From Stutzerimonas zhaodongensis (GTDB lineage: Bacteria > Pseudomonadota > Gammaproteobacteria > Pseudomonadales > Pseudomonadaceae), in NCBI RefSeq assembly GCF_003696365.1, contig NZ_RFFM01000003.1:280781-344780 (forward strand): a stretch of 64,000 nt of DNA, in the 5' to 3' direction. The notes beneath the pieces are model-generated. The model made no database searches, was not told where the DNA came from, and saw only the letters and a program-made list of their open reading frames with translations. The number at the start of each line of letters is the position of its first letter. Within the stretch, counting starts at the first letter, position 1. Position numbers and translations under genes: made by a program. This document shows, piece by piece, positions 1 through 9,045 of the stretch.

Positions 1-560
1 CCCATATCGACCTGGAGGCCAAGGTCGCCGCCGGGCAGTTCCGCGATGACCTCTACTACCGCCTCAATGTGCTAGCGCTGAAAGTGCCCTCGTTGCGTGA
101 GCGCGCCAGCGACATTCCGGCACTGGTCGAACACCTGCTCGATGATATCGCCAATCGATCGGGTCAAGCCCCGATGGAGCTCACCGCCGAAGCTGTTGCC
201 CTGCTCTGCGGCCAGCCCTGGCGCGGCAATGTGCGTGAGCTGAGTAATCTGTTGGAGCGCGCTCAGCTCAACGCCGACGGCTTGCCACTCGAAGTGCGGC
301 ATCTTTTGCCGTTGCTGGACGTTAAAAGCTACACGGAGGTGCCAGCTGTCCAGCTCTCACCCACGTACAGCGAGCCCACAGCAATGGAGGAATTACCATT
401 GCAGCTGCTTGCTGAATGGGTCGCCCAAGCCGAGCGTCGCGCGCTCCAGCACGCATTACGCGCCTGTAAAGGAAACCGCCGCCGCGCTGCAGTGGAGCTC
501 GGTATTTCCCGGGCCAGCCTCTACTCCAAGCTGCAATTGCATGGATTGAGCGAGAGGTGA
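1..560 (+). CDS. Sigma-54-dependent activator, C-terminal part (HbcR-like)
   Basis: The 5' end is cut by the window edge; the frame is open from base 3. The protein shows the last part of an AAA+ sigma-54 interaction domain (GQFRDDLYYRLNVL, then the LRER stretch, then PWRGNVREL) and a C-terminal Fis-type helix-turn-helix (ALRACKGNRRRAAVELGIS). Family knowledge: such enhancer-binding proteins remodel RNA polymerase-sigma54 at -24/-12 promoters. The next gene is bdhA, facing it. In P. aeruginosa the sigma-54 activator HbcR (PA2005) lies beside bdhA and controls 3-hydroxybutyrate use, so an HbcR role is inferred from position. The sensory N-terminus is not visible, so the assignment is tentative. 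Confidence 0.85.
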   Translation, partial: HIDLEAKVAAGQFRDDLYYRLNVLALKVPSLRERASDIPALVEHLLDDIANRSGQAPMELTAEAVALLCGQPWRGNVRELSNLLERAQLNADGLPLEVRHLLPLLDVKSYTEVPAVQLSPTYSEPTAMEELPLQLLAEWVAQAERRALQHALRACKGNRRRAAVELGISRASLYSKLQLHGLSER

Positions 561-655
561 GTCGAGGGCCAACTGTTTGATGGGTATCGCTTTGCTCAAC
601 GCCATCTTACCGACCGCACCAAGCCCGAATGGCCGTTAGTCGCTTGTAGCTCGAA

Positions 656-680
656 GGATGGGCCGCCCAGCCCACCCTAC
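656..680. repeat. Dispersed GATGGGC...GCCCACCCTAC repeat
   Basis: Imperfect palindrome in the gap between the converging activator and bdhA genes. It has the same arms as the paired elements at 29843-29903, and a fragment occurs near 56089. Probably a species-specific interspersed repeat able to form a hairpin. Confidence 0.5.
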
Positions 681-689
681 AGTCCTTAA

Positions 690-1460
690 CTACTGCGCCA
701 CCCAGCCGCCATCGATATTCCACGCAGCACCGCGGACCTGCCTGCCAGCGTCGCTGCAGAGGAACAGCGTCAGTTCGCCCAACTCCTCCGGCGTAACGAA
801 GTCCAGTGAGGGCTGTTTTTCCATCAGTAATTCGCGAGTCGCTCGTGCCGCATCGCCATGTTCCCGCGCTTTGTTGTCGATTTGCTCTTGGACCAGAGGC
901 GTGAGCACCCAGCCAGGGCAAAGCGCATTGCAGGTAATCCCGGTCGTGGCGGTCTCCAGCGCTACCGTCTTCGTCAGGCCGATAACGCCGTGCTTCGCCG
1001 CAACGTAGGCAGCCTTCTGCGCTGAGGCCACAAGGCCGTGCACCGATGAGATATTGATGATCCGCCCCCAGTTACGCTCGCGCATTCCCGGCAAGGCGAG
1101 CCGCATGGTGTGGAACACCGAAGACAGATTGATGGCGATGATGCTGTCCCACCGTGCCACCGGAAACTGCTCGACTGGTGCCACGTGCTGAATGCCGGCG
1201 TTGTTGATCAGGACATCAAGCGAGCCGAGATCACGTCTGGTCTGGCTGACCATTTCTTCGATCTGCGCGGCATCGGATACGTCAGCTGGATGGTGAAGAA
1301 CCCGTGTGCCATAACCAGAGACGCGTGCGATGGCCGCATCCACATCGCCGAACCCGTTGAGCATCACATCAGCGCCGGCCTCCGCCAATTTGCAAGCGAT
1401 CCCAAGGCCGATGCCGCTCGTCGAACCTGTCACCAGTGCAGTTTTTCCGTCGAGGGTCAT
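690..1460 (-). CDS. bdhA: D-3-hydroxybutyrate dehydrogenase
   Basis: 256-residue short-chain dehydrogenase, the usual length for BdhA. It oxidises (R)-3-hydroxybutyrate to acetoacetate with NAD+ in the cytoplasm. Visible motifs: the N-terminal nucleotide loop TGSTSGIGLG, NNAG, a catalytic Ser in NISSVHG, and YVAAKHG carrying the catalytic Tyr/Lys. The C-terminal WNIDGGWVAQ is typical of this subfamily. The ATG at 1460 overlaps the stop of a 53-codon leader ORF (ATGA), and a sigma-54 -24/-12 element lies about 235 bp upstream. The product can feed scoAB-atoB at 36.9-39.6 kb. Confidence 0.95.
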   Translation of the reverse strand: MTLDGKTALVTGSTSGIGLGIACKLAEAGADVMLNGFGDVDAAIARVSGYGTRVLHHPADVSDAAQIEEMVSQTRRDLGSLDVLINNAGIQHVAPVEQFPVARWDSIIAINLSSVFHTMRLALPGMRERNWGRIINISSVHGLVASAQKAAYVAAKHGVIGLTKTVALETATTGITCNALCPGWVLTPLVQEQIDNKAREHGDAARATRELLMEKQPSLDFVTPEELGELTLFLCSDAGRQVRGAAWNIDGGWVAQ

Positions 1461-1618
1461 GGCAGGCTCCGGGAGTAACTACTGACAGAAGCGGCTTGCC
1501 CTGAACAATGGCACTTTCCGTCAGCATAGCGATTGTGGGGAGCTTTGATGGTCGTCATTAGCGGACCCAACACGGAACAGCCGTTCAGCGCGCTGGCCAG
1601 ATCGGAAGGTTGGAACAT
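1457..1618 (-). CDS. Possible 53-aa leader ORF translationally coupled to bdhA
   Basis: Small ORF starting MFQPSDLASALNG, preceded by an A-rich AACAACAATAAGGAA stretch that contains a Shine-Dalgarno-like AAGGAA about 6 nt before the ATG. Its TGA overlaps the ATG of bdhA, which suggests coupled translation. It lies downstream of the predicted sigma-54 promoter at 1695-1709. I do not recognise the peptide. It could be a genuine leader, a remnant of a lost gene, or chance. Confidence 0.35.
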   Translation of the reverse strand: MFQPSDLASALNGCSVLGPLMTTIKAPHNRYADGKCHCSGQAASVSSYSRSLP

Positions 1619-1694
1619 CTGCATTTCCTTATTGTTGTTCTGGGCTGCACTTAGCGGTGCGGCATCCCGCGAACGAGCGAGACTCCCTGCCCCA

Positions 1695-1709
1695 GCGAAA
1701 GCCATGCCA
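1695..1709 (-). promoter_or_regulatory. Sigma-54 (-24/-12) promoter for bdhA
   Basis: Minus-strand TGGCATGGCTTTCGC matches the TGGCACG-N4-TTGC consensus with GG and GC exactly 12 bp apart and two mismatches. Predicted transcription start is near 1684, upstream of the leader ORF and bdhA. An inverted pair CGGACAT (1820-1826) / ATGTCCG (1858-1864), 110-170 bp upstream, could be the activator's enhancer site. Confidence 0.6.
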
Positions 1710-2076
1710 AAACCCGATCGGAGATCAAGATCACTTATCGCTGGCGCCCATCTCCCTGTGGCAGGCGGCTGCATGGAAATCTGTCACTCACCGGCTCGGA
1801 AGCACGGTGTCCAGGATTTCGGACATGCGTAACCATCCATACATCTTCACACCATAGATGTCCGTTTGGCTGGACGGCGAATGTCACGGCGGGCCGGGGG
1901 CTGTTCAACCAACAGGCGCTCGGCATTCGTGTCGCGGACATCGTAGCCATGAAAAAAGTGCTTACAGGCTCTTAATTGATCCCGCGCCGTCATAGCGTCA
2001 CGCAATACCTTCACCGTTGGGCTACTTTGTTATCCATCAAGCCAGAACCCTGGCGCTAGAGAGGAAGGGCATGCCC
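1710..2076. other. Intergenic region between bdhA leader and doxX
   Basis: No credible gene; overlapping short ORFs lack ribosome sites and family resemblance. It holds the possible enhancer pair for the sigma-54 promoter. I see no clear promoter for the DoxX gene. Confidence 0.5.
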
Positions 2077-2475
2077 ATGAGTGACGATGTTGGAAAGCTG
2101 ATATTGAGGGTGAGCGTAGCCTTGCTGATGCTGCTGCATGGTATCGCCAAGCTTCAAGGTGGCGTCGGCGGGATTGCCGGCATGCTGGCCGGGTATGGCC
2201 TGCCGGGATTTCTCGCCTATGGTGTCTATCTCGGGGAGGTTGTAGGTCCGATTCTGGTCATCATTGGCCTGTTCACGCGGATTGGGGCGCTGCTGATGGT
2301 CGGCAACATGCTGGTAGCGATCGCCCTCGCCCATATGTCTGAGCTGTTCACGATAGGCCAGATGGGGGGCTGGGCGCTGGAGACCCAAGGCTTGTTCCTC
2401 TTCGGATCGGTCGCCATTGCACTGCTGGGCGCAGGCAGATTGAGCATTGGCGGCGTCCACGGACGCTATAACTAA
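2077..2475 (+). CDS. DoxX family membrane protein
   Basis: 132-residue membrane protein with four hydrophobic segments. It shows the DoxX hallmarks: an N-terminal helix with LLMLLHGIAKLQGG and a later LGEVVGPILVIIGLFTRIGA. Start chosen at the second of two ATGs (2071 and 2077), because AGGAAGG at 2062-2068 is best spaced from 2077. DoxX proteins are four-helix inner-membrane proteins, often linked to redox or thiol stress, but the substrate is unknown. It converges with a LysR gene. Confidence 0.8.
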   Translation: MSDDVGKLILRVSVALLMLLHGIAKLQGGVGGIAGMLAGYGLPGFLAYGVYLGEVVGPILVIIGLFTRIGALLMVGNMLVAIALAHMSELFTIGQMGGWALETQGLFLFGSVAIALLGAGRLSIGGVHGRYN

Positions 2476-2686
2476 CGCTGGGATTGCGCTACCCGCACGG
2501 TGCACAGCTGCCGTGCGGGCGAGCGTCATTTTTTAAGATTTGTACTCAGAACAGCTTTCTGGGCACGTTCTGGTGGATCGCTTGATCAGGCTAGCAGGCC
2601 GCTTCGTCCGCATCATCTTCGGACCTACTGCCGTATCCGCCCGCCGCCGACCGCTGGCGGGTCTTAGTAACATGCTCCCGTTAGAG

Positions 2687-3622
2687 TCATTCACGCAGAA
2701 CAACTTGTGGCCGATGTACAGGTGCCAGCTGCGCCACCAGCTCAGCAACCCAATCAATGAATACCCTTAGCTTTGCGCTGACGTGCCGGTTTGGAGGGAA
2801 AGCGATATACAGCGGCATCGGATCGAATTGCCAGTCTTGAAACAGAGGCACCAATTCGCCTCTCGCTAAATGCTCTTTGGCCATGTAGTCGGGCAACCAG
2901 AGAACGCCCAGCCCCGCCACACCGGCTCCCAAATAGGCATTGCCGTCATCGACTGAAACCCAATAACGGCCTAGCAAATGAACACGCTCGCCATCGCAAT
3001 GCATGGCATACGGCATTGCCTTTCCGCTTCGCGCCCACAGGAAGCCGATGATGCGGTGATGCGTGTCTTCTAGTTCCCGAGGATGCAAAGGCGTGCCAGC
3101 GCGCTCGAGGTAACTCGGCGCCGCGTAGGTCCCAAGTTGCAGATCACCTATGTGGCGAGCAATCAATGATTGGTCGGTTAGCTCCCCGCCGCGCACAACG
3201 CAATCAACGCTCTCGTCGACAAGATCGACCATGCGATCGCTCACGCCAAGGTCCAGCTGGATATCTGGGTACAGCGCATGAAACTTCGGCAACGCTGGTA
3301 TCAGGATCGTCCGTGCGAAGGGGCTTGGCACATCCACTCTGAGACGTCCTCTGGGCGCCGCCGACGCGCCGGACAAGCTGGTTTCTGCGTCATCCAGGTC
3401 GGCGAGCAGGCGCACAACCCGCTCGTAGTAGGCGGCACCATCGGCCGTTACGTTGACCTTGCGCGTCGTGCGGTTGAGCAGCCTGACGCGCAGACGCGCC
3501 TCGAGTTGCTGGACCAGTTGCGTGACGCTGGTCTTGCTCAGATTCAGCGTCTCGGCGGCCTTGGTGAAGCTGCCTGTTTCGACTACGCGGGCGAATGCCT
3601 GCATCGCGACAAAGCGGTCCAT
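2687..3622 (-). CDS. LysR-type transcriptional regulator
   Basis: 311 residues. N-terminal winged helix-turn-helix (FTKAAETLNLSKTSVTQLVQQLEARL) followed by a substrate-binding domain. The sequence (MDRFVAMQAFARVVETGSFT) resembles the CrgA/DmlR-like branch. It is divergent from the RidA/GST genes, so it probably controls them in response to a small ligand that cannot be read from the sequence. The C-terminus runs past the usual LysR end by a few basic residues. Confidence 0.88.
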   Translation of the reverse strand: MDRFVAMQAFARVVETGSFTKAAETLNLSKTSVTQLVQQLEARLRVRLLNRTTRKVNVTADGAAYYERVVRLLADLDDAETSLSGASAAPRGRLRVDVPSPFARTILIPALPKFHALYPDIQLDLGVSDRMVDLVDESVDCVVRGGELTDQSLIARHIGDLQLGTYAAPSYLERAGTPLHPRELEDTHHRIIGFLWARSGKAMPYAMHCDGERVHLLGRYWVSVDDGNAYLGAGVAGLGVLWLPDYMAKEHLARGELVPLFQDWQFDPMPLYIAFPPNRHVSAKLRVFIDWVAELVAQLAPVHRPQVVLRE

Positions 3623-3760
3623 GGTGGCTCCGGGCTTTGGATTGTTTTGAATTCGTGAACAGTGATGATCAGCCTTACCAGTTTATCCGGCTGGCACGCC
3701 GCTCTACAGTCTGATTCCAGATCCCTGACACTTGCTCGACCCAACTATAGAGAGGCACTG

Positions 3761-4165
3761 ATGAACACACGTGACGTCGTTTTCCCCGCTGGCCGCCAAG
3801 CGCTTTACGAACGCAACCGTTATTCCCCCGCCATTCGCTCCAATGGGATGCTGTACGTTTCGGGGCAAGTGGGTAGTCGCGAAGATGGATCGCCCGAGCC
3901 GGATCTGGAAGCTCAGGTCCGGCTGGCGTTTGAAAATCTAAACGCGGTTCTGCAAGCAGCCGATTGCACCTTTGACGACGTGGTCGACGTGACTGTTTTC
4001 ATCGTCGATCCCCAAACCAACTTCGAGAAAATCTGGAGCGTGGTTCCGGACTATTGGGGCAGAGCACCGCACCCTACTGTGACAGCTGTCGGCGTCACCT
4101 GGCTTTATGGTTTCCAGTTCGAAATCAAGGTGATTGCCAAGCTGCCGAAAACGGTCGGCGTGTGA
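3761..4165 (+). CDS. RidA-family (YjgF) protein
   Basis: 134-residue RidA fold protein. Start at 3761 with AGAGAGG upstream; the longer reading frame from 3662 lacks a ribosome site. Motifs RYSPAIRSNGMLYVSGQVG and the C-terminal IKVIAKLP fit the family. The segment that normally carries the catalytic Arg (P-x-R-x-x-V) reads APHPTVTAVGV here, so the imine-deaminase Arg appears absent. That places it among the non-canonical Rid subgroups. Divergent from LysR and followed by a GST gene. Confidence 0.85.
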   Translation: MNTRDVVFPAGRQALYERNRYSPAIRSNGMLYVSGQVGSREDGSPEPDLEAQVRLAFENLNAVLQAADCTFDDVVDVTVFIVDPQTNFEKIWSVVPDYWGRAPHPTVTAVGVTWLYGFQFEIKVIAKLPKTVGV

Positions 4166-4337
4166 AGGTTCAGGTTGGCAACGTGTGAGATGTTGCCGGG
4201 GCCAGTGCGGACAAGCAGAAGCAGGCAGATCACCCGCTCCGTTTCCGTTGTCTATGCTCAATTACAGCCGTTCGCATCCGCCGGCCAAAGCGTTGCCAAC
4301 CCTTCCCTGATCATCACCAAACAAGAGCTACTTTTCC

Positions 4338-4952
4338 ATGCAATTGATCTATGCCGCTGCATCGCCCTTTGCCCGAAAGGTGAGAGTACTTGCCAGCGAG
4401 ACCGGCTTAACGCCCCGACTGGAGCTGATCGAAACTTCCGTACTCCCCGTATCCGTTAACGAGCGGGTCAACTCTCTCAACCCTCTGGGCAAGATTCCCG
4501 CTTTGCTGACCGATGAAGGTGAAGCCTTGTACGACAGCCGAGTGATCTGCGAATACCTCGACAGCCTGCACGACCAACCCAGGTTATTCCCCACTGATCC
4601 CACCCTGCGATGGCAAACCTTGCGTCTGGCCGCGCTGGCGGATGGCTTGATGGAAGCCGCGGTGCTTACGCGCTACGAGCGCGCTGCACGGCCCGTGGAG
4701 CGGCAGTGGGATGAATGGGTAGATGGCCAGTTGAGCAAGGTACGGCGGGGTTTGAGGTCACTGAATGATGACGTAGGCCAACTGCAAGGCCCGCTGGACA
4801 TCGCTCAGATTGGGGTAGCCTGCGCGTTGGGGTATCTGGATTTCCGATTTGCCGAGCTGAGCTGGCGTAACGAATTCCCAGGCCTTGTGGCGTTCCAGGA
4901 CAAGTTTTCAGAACGGGACTCGATGCGCAGCTCTGCGCCTGCCGCCCAATGA
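4338..4952 (+). CDS. Glutathione S-transferase family protein
   Basis: 204 residues: N-terminal thioredoxin-like domain (SPFARKVRVLASE with the active-site Ser region, NPLGKIPALLTDEGEALYDSRVICEYLD with the cis-Pro and glutathione contacts) and a C-terminal helical domain. It conjugates or reduces electrophiles with glutathione; the substrate is unknown. It follows the RidA gene with a 172-bp gap, so the two may be co-regulated. It does not look like maleylacetoacetate isomerase, which is missing beside hmgA-fahA. Confidence 0.88.
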   Translation: MQLIYAAASPFARKVRVLASETGLTPRLELIETSVLPVSVNERVNSLNPLGKIPALLTDEGEALYDSRVICEYLDSLHDQPRLFPTDPTLRWQTLRLAALADGLMEAAVLTRYERAARPVERQWDEWVDGQLSKVRRGLRSLNDDVGQLQGPLDIAQIGVACALGYLDFRFAELSWRNEFPGLVAFQDKFSERDSMRSSAPAAQ

Positions 4953-5000
4953 GTGACAAGCAGGACTGATCCTTTGACTCAGCCTCCGTATCTAATCGGG

Positions 5001-5405
5001 CTAGCCATCAAAGTCATTGGTGTGAAGAAAGCACAATTTGTTGCCTTCCGGATCGAGACAGTAGGCACCGAAGAAATCTGCGCCATAACGTGGGCGCAGC
5101 CCCGGCGCCCCTTCATCAGCCCCTCCGCTCTTGATAGCGGCCTGCCACGCCGCTGTCACCTGCTCCTGCGAAGCGGCGGCAAAGCTGATCTGGACGCCGT
5201 TACCCGATGTAGCCGGCAAACCGTTGTAGGGTTGCTGCACATAAAACTGCGGCCACTTCGTACCGGGCCGATGCCAGCCGGCACCGGGTGGGCCGTCATC
5301 CTCTTCATCAAGCAAGCGCACCCAACCCAAGCGGCCAAGCACCAAGTCATAGAAGGCGACCATTGCCTGGAGATCGCGACCTCCAACCTGAATATGGCTG
5401 AACAT
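5001..5405 (-). CDS. VOC (glyoxalase/bleomycin-resistance) superfamily protein
   Basis: 134 residues with the beta-alpha-beta-beta-beta pattern of the vicinal oxygen chelate fold: MFSHIQVGGRDLQAMVAFYDLVLGRLG at the start and CLDPEGNKLCFLH near the end. Start placed at 5405 because GAGGAG lies 4 nt upstream; a longer frame from 5447 has no ribosome site. Substrate unknown. It lies just downstream of pgm on the same strand (60-bp gap). Confidence 0.82.
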   Translation of the reverse strand: MFSHIQVGGRDLQAMVAFYDLVLGRLGWVRLLDEEDDGPPGAGWHRPGTKWPQFYVQQPYNGLPATSGNGVQISFAAASQEQVTAAWQAAIKSGGADEGAPGLRPRYGADFFGAYCLDPEGNKLCFLHTNDFDG

Positions 5406-5464
5406 GGCTCTCCTCGTCTCAACTTGGTGACTGACCTCTTCGATCATGGCTCGGCTGCTAGTCG

Positions 5465-7129
5465 TCAGCCGTTGAGCACGTTATCCACCAGCGCCTTGGC
5501 TTCTTCCTGGATGCGCTTGAGGTGCCCTTCGCCTTCGAAGCTTTCGGCGTAAATCTTGTAGACGTCCTCGGTGCCGGACGGGCGCGCGGCGAACCAGCCA
5601 TTGTCGGTCACCACCTTGAGCCCGCCGATGGCTGCACCGTTGCCAGGTGCTTCGGTGAGGATCTGAGTGATCGGCTGACCGGCCAGCTCGGCAGCTGTGA
5701 CCTGGGACGCCGAAAGTTTGCCCAACTTTGCCTTCTGCTCGCGATTGGCGGGCGCGTCGATGCGCTGGTAGACCGGCGCGCCGAAACGGTCGGTCAGCGC
5801 CTGGTAGCGTTCGCCCGGGTCCTTGCCGGTTACGGCGGTGATTTCGGCGGCCAGCAGGCCGAGAATCAGGCCGTCCTTGTCGGTCGACCAGGCCCCGCCC
5901 TGCTTGCGCAGGAATGACGCCCCAGCGGATTCCTCGCCACCGAAGCCCAGACTGCCGTCCATCAAACCATCGACGAACCACTTGAAGCCTACCGGCACCT
6001 CAACCACCTTGCGGTCGATGCCCTTGGCGACGCGATCGATCATCGAGGACGACACCAGCGTCTTGCCGATACCTGCCTGAGCGCTCCATTGCGGGCGATG
6101 GGTAAACAGGTATTCGATGGCCACGGCCAGGTAATGGTTGGGATTCAGCAGACCCACCGAGCGCGCCACGATGCCGTGACGGTCATGGTCAGTGTCGCAG
6201 GCGAAGGAGACGTCGAAGCGGTCCTTGTTTTCGATCAGCCCGGCCATGGCGTGGGGCGAACTGCAATCCATGCGGATCTTGCCGTCCCAGTCCAGGCGCA
6301 TGAAACGGAAGGTCGGATCGACACGGGTCGAGAGCACTTCCAGGGGCAGACCATAGCGTTCGGCAACACGCGTCCAGTAATGCACTCCTGCCCCACCGAG
6401 TGGATCTACACCAAACTTGAGACCGGAGTTGCGGATCGCTTCGAGGTCGATTACCTGCTCCAGGCCGCTCACGTAGCTATCGATGAAGTCGAAGCGTTGT
6501 GTCGTCGGTGCTTTCAGCGCCTGGGAATAATCCATCCGCTGCACGCCTTTCAGGCCGGCAACCAGCAATGCATTGGCGCGCTCTTGAATCCACTTGGTCA
6601 CACCCGTATCGGCCGGGCCGCCATTGGTGGGGTTGTACTTGAAGCCGCCATCGGCAGGTGGATTGTGCGAAGGCGTGATGACGATGCCATCGGCCAGGCC
6701 TCTGCTACGGCCGGCGTTGTATTCGAGGATGGCGTTGGAGATCGCAGGCGTCGGTGTGTAGCCGGGCTCGCCGTTGGTCTCGGTGCAACCGGCGTCGATT
6801 CGAGTCTCAACGCCGTTGGCCGCCAGCACTTCCAGGGCGGATACGAAGGCCGGTTCGGACAGCGCGTGGGTGTCCATGCCGACGAAGATCGGGCCATCTA
6901 TGCCCTGCTCCCGGCGATAGTCACAGATCGCCTGGGTGGTTGCCAGGATGTGCCATTCGTTGAAGCTCGCCTTCAGCGAGGAGCCACGATGCCCGGAGGT
7001 GCCGAAAGAAACCTGCTGCGCTGGATCGGACGGATCTGGTCGCTCGCTGTAGTAGCGCGAAATCAGGCGCGGAATGTTGGTCAGCGAATGTTCTTCCGGG
7101 AGGCGTCCTGCGTTGAGGTCGATGCTCAT
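5465..7129 (-). CDS. pgm: Phosphoglucomutase (alpha-D-glucose phosphate-specific)
   Basis: 554 residues, full length for bacterial Pgm, which interconverts glucose-1-phosphate and glucose-6-phosphate. Visible: the [12 protein letters not shown]-terminal loop, the phosphoserine loop TPSHNPP (Ser near residue 154), the Mg-binding DTDHDRHG loop, the sugar-binding GGEESAG, and the phosphate-binding RPSGTED near the C-terminus. All catalytic elements are intact. Stands alone, with the VOC gene behind it. Confidence 0.96.
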   Translation of the reverse strand: MSIDLNAGRLPEEHSLTNIPRLISRYYSERPDPSDPAQQVSFGTSGHRGSSLKASFNEWHILATTQAICDYRREQGIDGPIFVGMDTHALSEPAFVSALEVLAANGVETRIDAGCTETNGEPGYTPTPAISNAILEYNAGRSRGLADGIVITPSHNPPADGGFKYNPTNGGPADTGVTKWIQERANALLVAGLKGVQRMDYSQALKAPTTQRFDFIDSYVSGLEQVIDLEAIRNSGLKFGVDPLGGAGVHYWTRVAERYGLPLEVLSTRVDPTFRFMRLDWDGKIRMDCSSPHAMAGLIENKDRFDVSFACDTDHDRHGIVARSVGLLNPNHYLAVAIEYLFTHRPQWSAQAGIGKTLVSSSMIDRVAKGIDRKVVEVPVGFKWFVDGLMDGSLGFGGEESAGASFLRKQGGAWSTDKDGLILGLLAAEITAVTGKDPGERYQALTDRFGAPVYQRIDAPANREQKAKLGKLSASQVTAAELAGQPITQILTEAPGNGAAIGGLKVVTDNGWFAARPSGTEDVYKIYAESFEGEGHLKRIQEEAKALVDNVLNG

Positions 7130-7354
7130 CTATCGTTCCTTTGAAGGGTAAGTAGGTCGCCTCAGGCAACAGCGCCGCACGGGAGGCAATCGAAAACCAA
7201 GACCGGTGGTGGTCATTGTCTAGGCGCTTCGACCATCACTGATCCGGCTTTGGTTCCCCAGCCGGCGAGATGAATGTGCAGGCGACCCGGCGGTGCATGA
7301 TAGTTGCCCCTGCGAACCAGGCGTAGCGTGCTAAACGCAGCCCCCAGAAACGCC

Positions 7355-7948
7355 TTACATCAACAGGCTGCTCCATGCCGAGACGAGCAGCAGCAGCGCC
7401 ATGGCCTGATTGAAACGCCGCAGCGACGCTCTGGAGCGCAGCAGTTTGACCGCCCCGCGCCCAAGCGCGGCCCATCCAATCAGGCAAGGCATCGCTATGG
7501 CAAGGAAGATCAGCGCGTAGATTGCGTATCCTGCCAAGCCTGCATCAGCGCCCGCGAATACGCCGACTACGGCAAGTGCCATCATCCACGTCTTCGGGTT
7601 TATCAGCTGCAAAGCCGCCCCGCCCCATGCCCCGATGCGCATGTCGGCCGCGTCTGTGTCCAAGGGCTCATCAGCGCTGCGCCAGAGTTTCCAGGCCAGC
7701 AGCGTGATCCAGCCAACGCCCAACCAGGCCATCGCATTTTGCACAGCAGGTAGCCGCATCAGTAATTCGCCCAACCCCAGGCCGACCAGCATGACGATCA
7801 GTGCGGCACTCAAGCAGGCGCCCGTCAGCAGAGGGAGAGCAGCGCGCCAACCGAAACGGGCGCTGCTGCTGAGCACGAGCATGTTGGTTGGCCCGGGGGT
7901 GATCGAAGCGACAAAGGTGAACAGTACAAACGGAAGAAGCTGGTTCAT
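7355..7948 (-). CDS. LysE/RhtB-family amino-acid exporter
   Basis: 197 residues with about six hydrophobic segments. The family signature FVASITPGPTNMLVLSSSARFGWRAALP is near the N-terminus and an internal LINPKTWMMALAV is present. The family exports amino acids or related compounds across the inner membrane; the substrate is not predictable. It lies 104 bp downstream of an AraC-type regulator on the same strand, a pairing that suggests regulation by that gene. Confidence 0.9.
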   Translation of the reverse strand: MNQLLPFVLFTFVASITPGPTNMLVLSSSARFGWRAALPLLTGACLSAALIVMLVGLGLGELLMRLPAVQNAMAWLGVGWITLLAWKLWRSADEPLDTDAADMRIGAWGGAALQLINPKTWMMALAVVGVFAGADAGLAGYAIYALIFLAIAMPCLIGWAALGRGAVKLLRSRASLRRFNQAMALLLLVSAWSSLLM

Positions 7949-8052
7949 CGCCGCCCCCTTACAACGGGCCGGGTGGCGGTGAATGAAAGGTAATCGATGG
8001 CAGGCATGGGCAGGTCTCCAGTTTCGACCCTGCCACTTTGTCTGTGTTTGGC

Positions 8053-8904
8053 TCAGCGGTCTGGAAGGTTTGAGCAGCTTTTTCGATACGCCGCGGGACT
8101 AAGACCGTAGGCCCGGCGAAACCATCGTCCGAGGTGGCTCTGATCGGCAAAACCCAGCTCCATTGCAACGTTCGCAGGTGCCAACCCCTGCCGAAGCAAT
8201 TTGCGAGCGGCGCTTAGTCGAAGCTGGACTAGATAGGCGTGGGGTGCCAGCCCGAAAGAAGCCTTGAACACTCGGGACAAGCGAAAGCGGTCGACCCCAG
8301 CCACAGCTGCAAGCTCATCGAGGCCGAGGTCCTGGTCAAGATGGGCATGGAGGTAATCCCTGGTCCTTATCGCAACCGCCGGCAGCGGCGCGGGAGTCTC
8401 CAGGCGCTTGCGCCAGTGCATCCGCCTCGACAGTACATCCAGCAAACCGTCGAGTGCGGCATGCCGAACGATGCGCAACTCGTCGAGGTGAACGGCCTGA
8501 AACGCGTAGGCGATGTGCCTTACCAGGCCCGGCTCATCGGCGAGGGTTTCCTTGAAACTGGGCAGGCAATCGCTCGGCGCGTCTTCGAACAACCCACGCA
8601 GTTGGGCCTCCAGCCAATGAGGCTGCAGGTAGAAAGTCGAATAGGTGAAGCCGCCGGGGGTCGGCGCACGGCCATCGTGGATCTCGCCTGGCTCCAGCAG
8701 AAACGCCTGCCCCACGACGCTGCTGTGCAGTGCCCTGCGGCATTGGAACTGCTGGACGCCCTGCTCCGTAACGCCGATGAGGTAGCTGTCATGCCAATGC
8801 GGATCGTAGGCATGACCTTCGAAATGCGCACGGATGGTCTCGATGCCTGTTTCGGCATCCAGCTTCAGGTCGATCCAGCTATTGCCAGATTTGCTGTCGC
8901 TCAT
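8053..8904 (-). CDS. AraC-family transcriptional regulator with cupin sensor
   Basis: 283 residues. N-terminal AraC_binding (cupin-like) domain (HWHDSYLIGVTEQGVQQFQCRR) and C-terminal double helix-turn-helix (LDELAAVAGVDRFRLSRVFK; ANVAMELGFADQSHLGRWFRRAYGLSPAAYR). Located upstream of the LysE-type exporter on the same strand, so it is the probable activator of that exporter in response to an amino acid or analogue. Confidence 0.9.
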   Translation of the reverse strand: MSDSKSGNSWIDLKLDAETGIETIRAHFEGHAYDPHWHDSYLIGVTEQGVQQFQCRRALHSSVVGQAFLLEPGEIHDGRAPTPGGFTYSTFYLQPHWLEAQLRGLFEDAPSDCLPSFKETLADEPGLVRHIAYAFQAVHLDELRIVRHAALDGLLDVLSRRMHWRKRLETPAPLPAVAIRTRDYLHAHLDQDLGLDELAAVAGVDRFRLSRVFKASFGLAPHAYLVQLRLSAARKLLRQGLAPANVAMELGFADQSHLGRWFRRAYGLSPAAYRKSCSNLPDR

Positions 8905-9045
8905 ACCTTCCCGCCACCCGCTCGCTTTCGAAATGAGGATTATGGTCTGAAGCCCAGGCTAGGGTTCTAGAACATCTGTGCAGACTACAGGGTGATCAGC
9001 GTGCAGCGCGTGCCTTCAAGCTTCGAACCGCATGCGGGCCACGAG

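Noticed and set aside
6089..7144. 351-codon plus-strand frame opposite pgm
   Set aside because: The opposite strand encodes a full phosphoglucomutase with all motifs.
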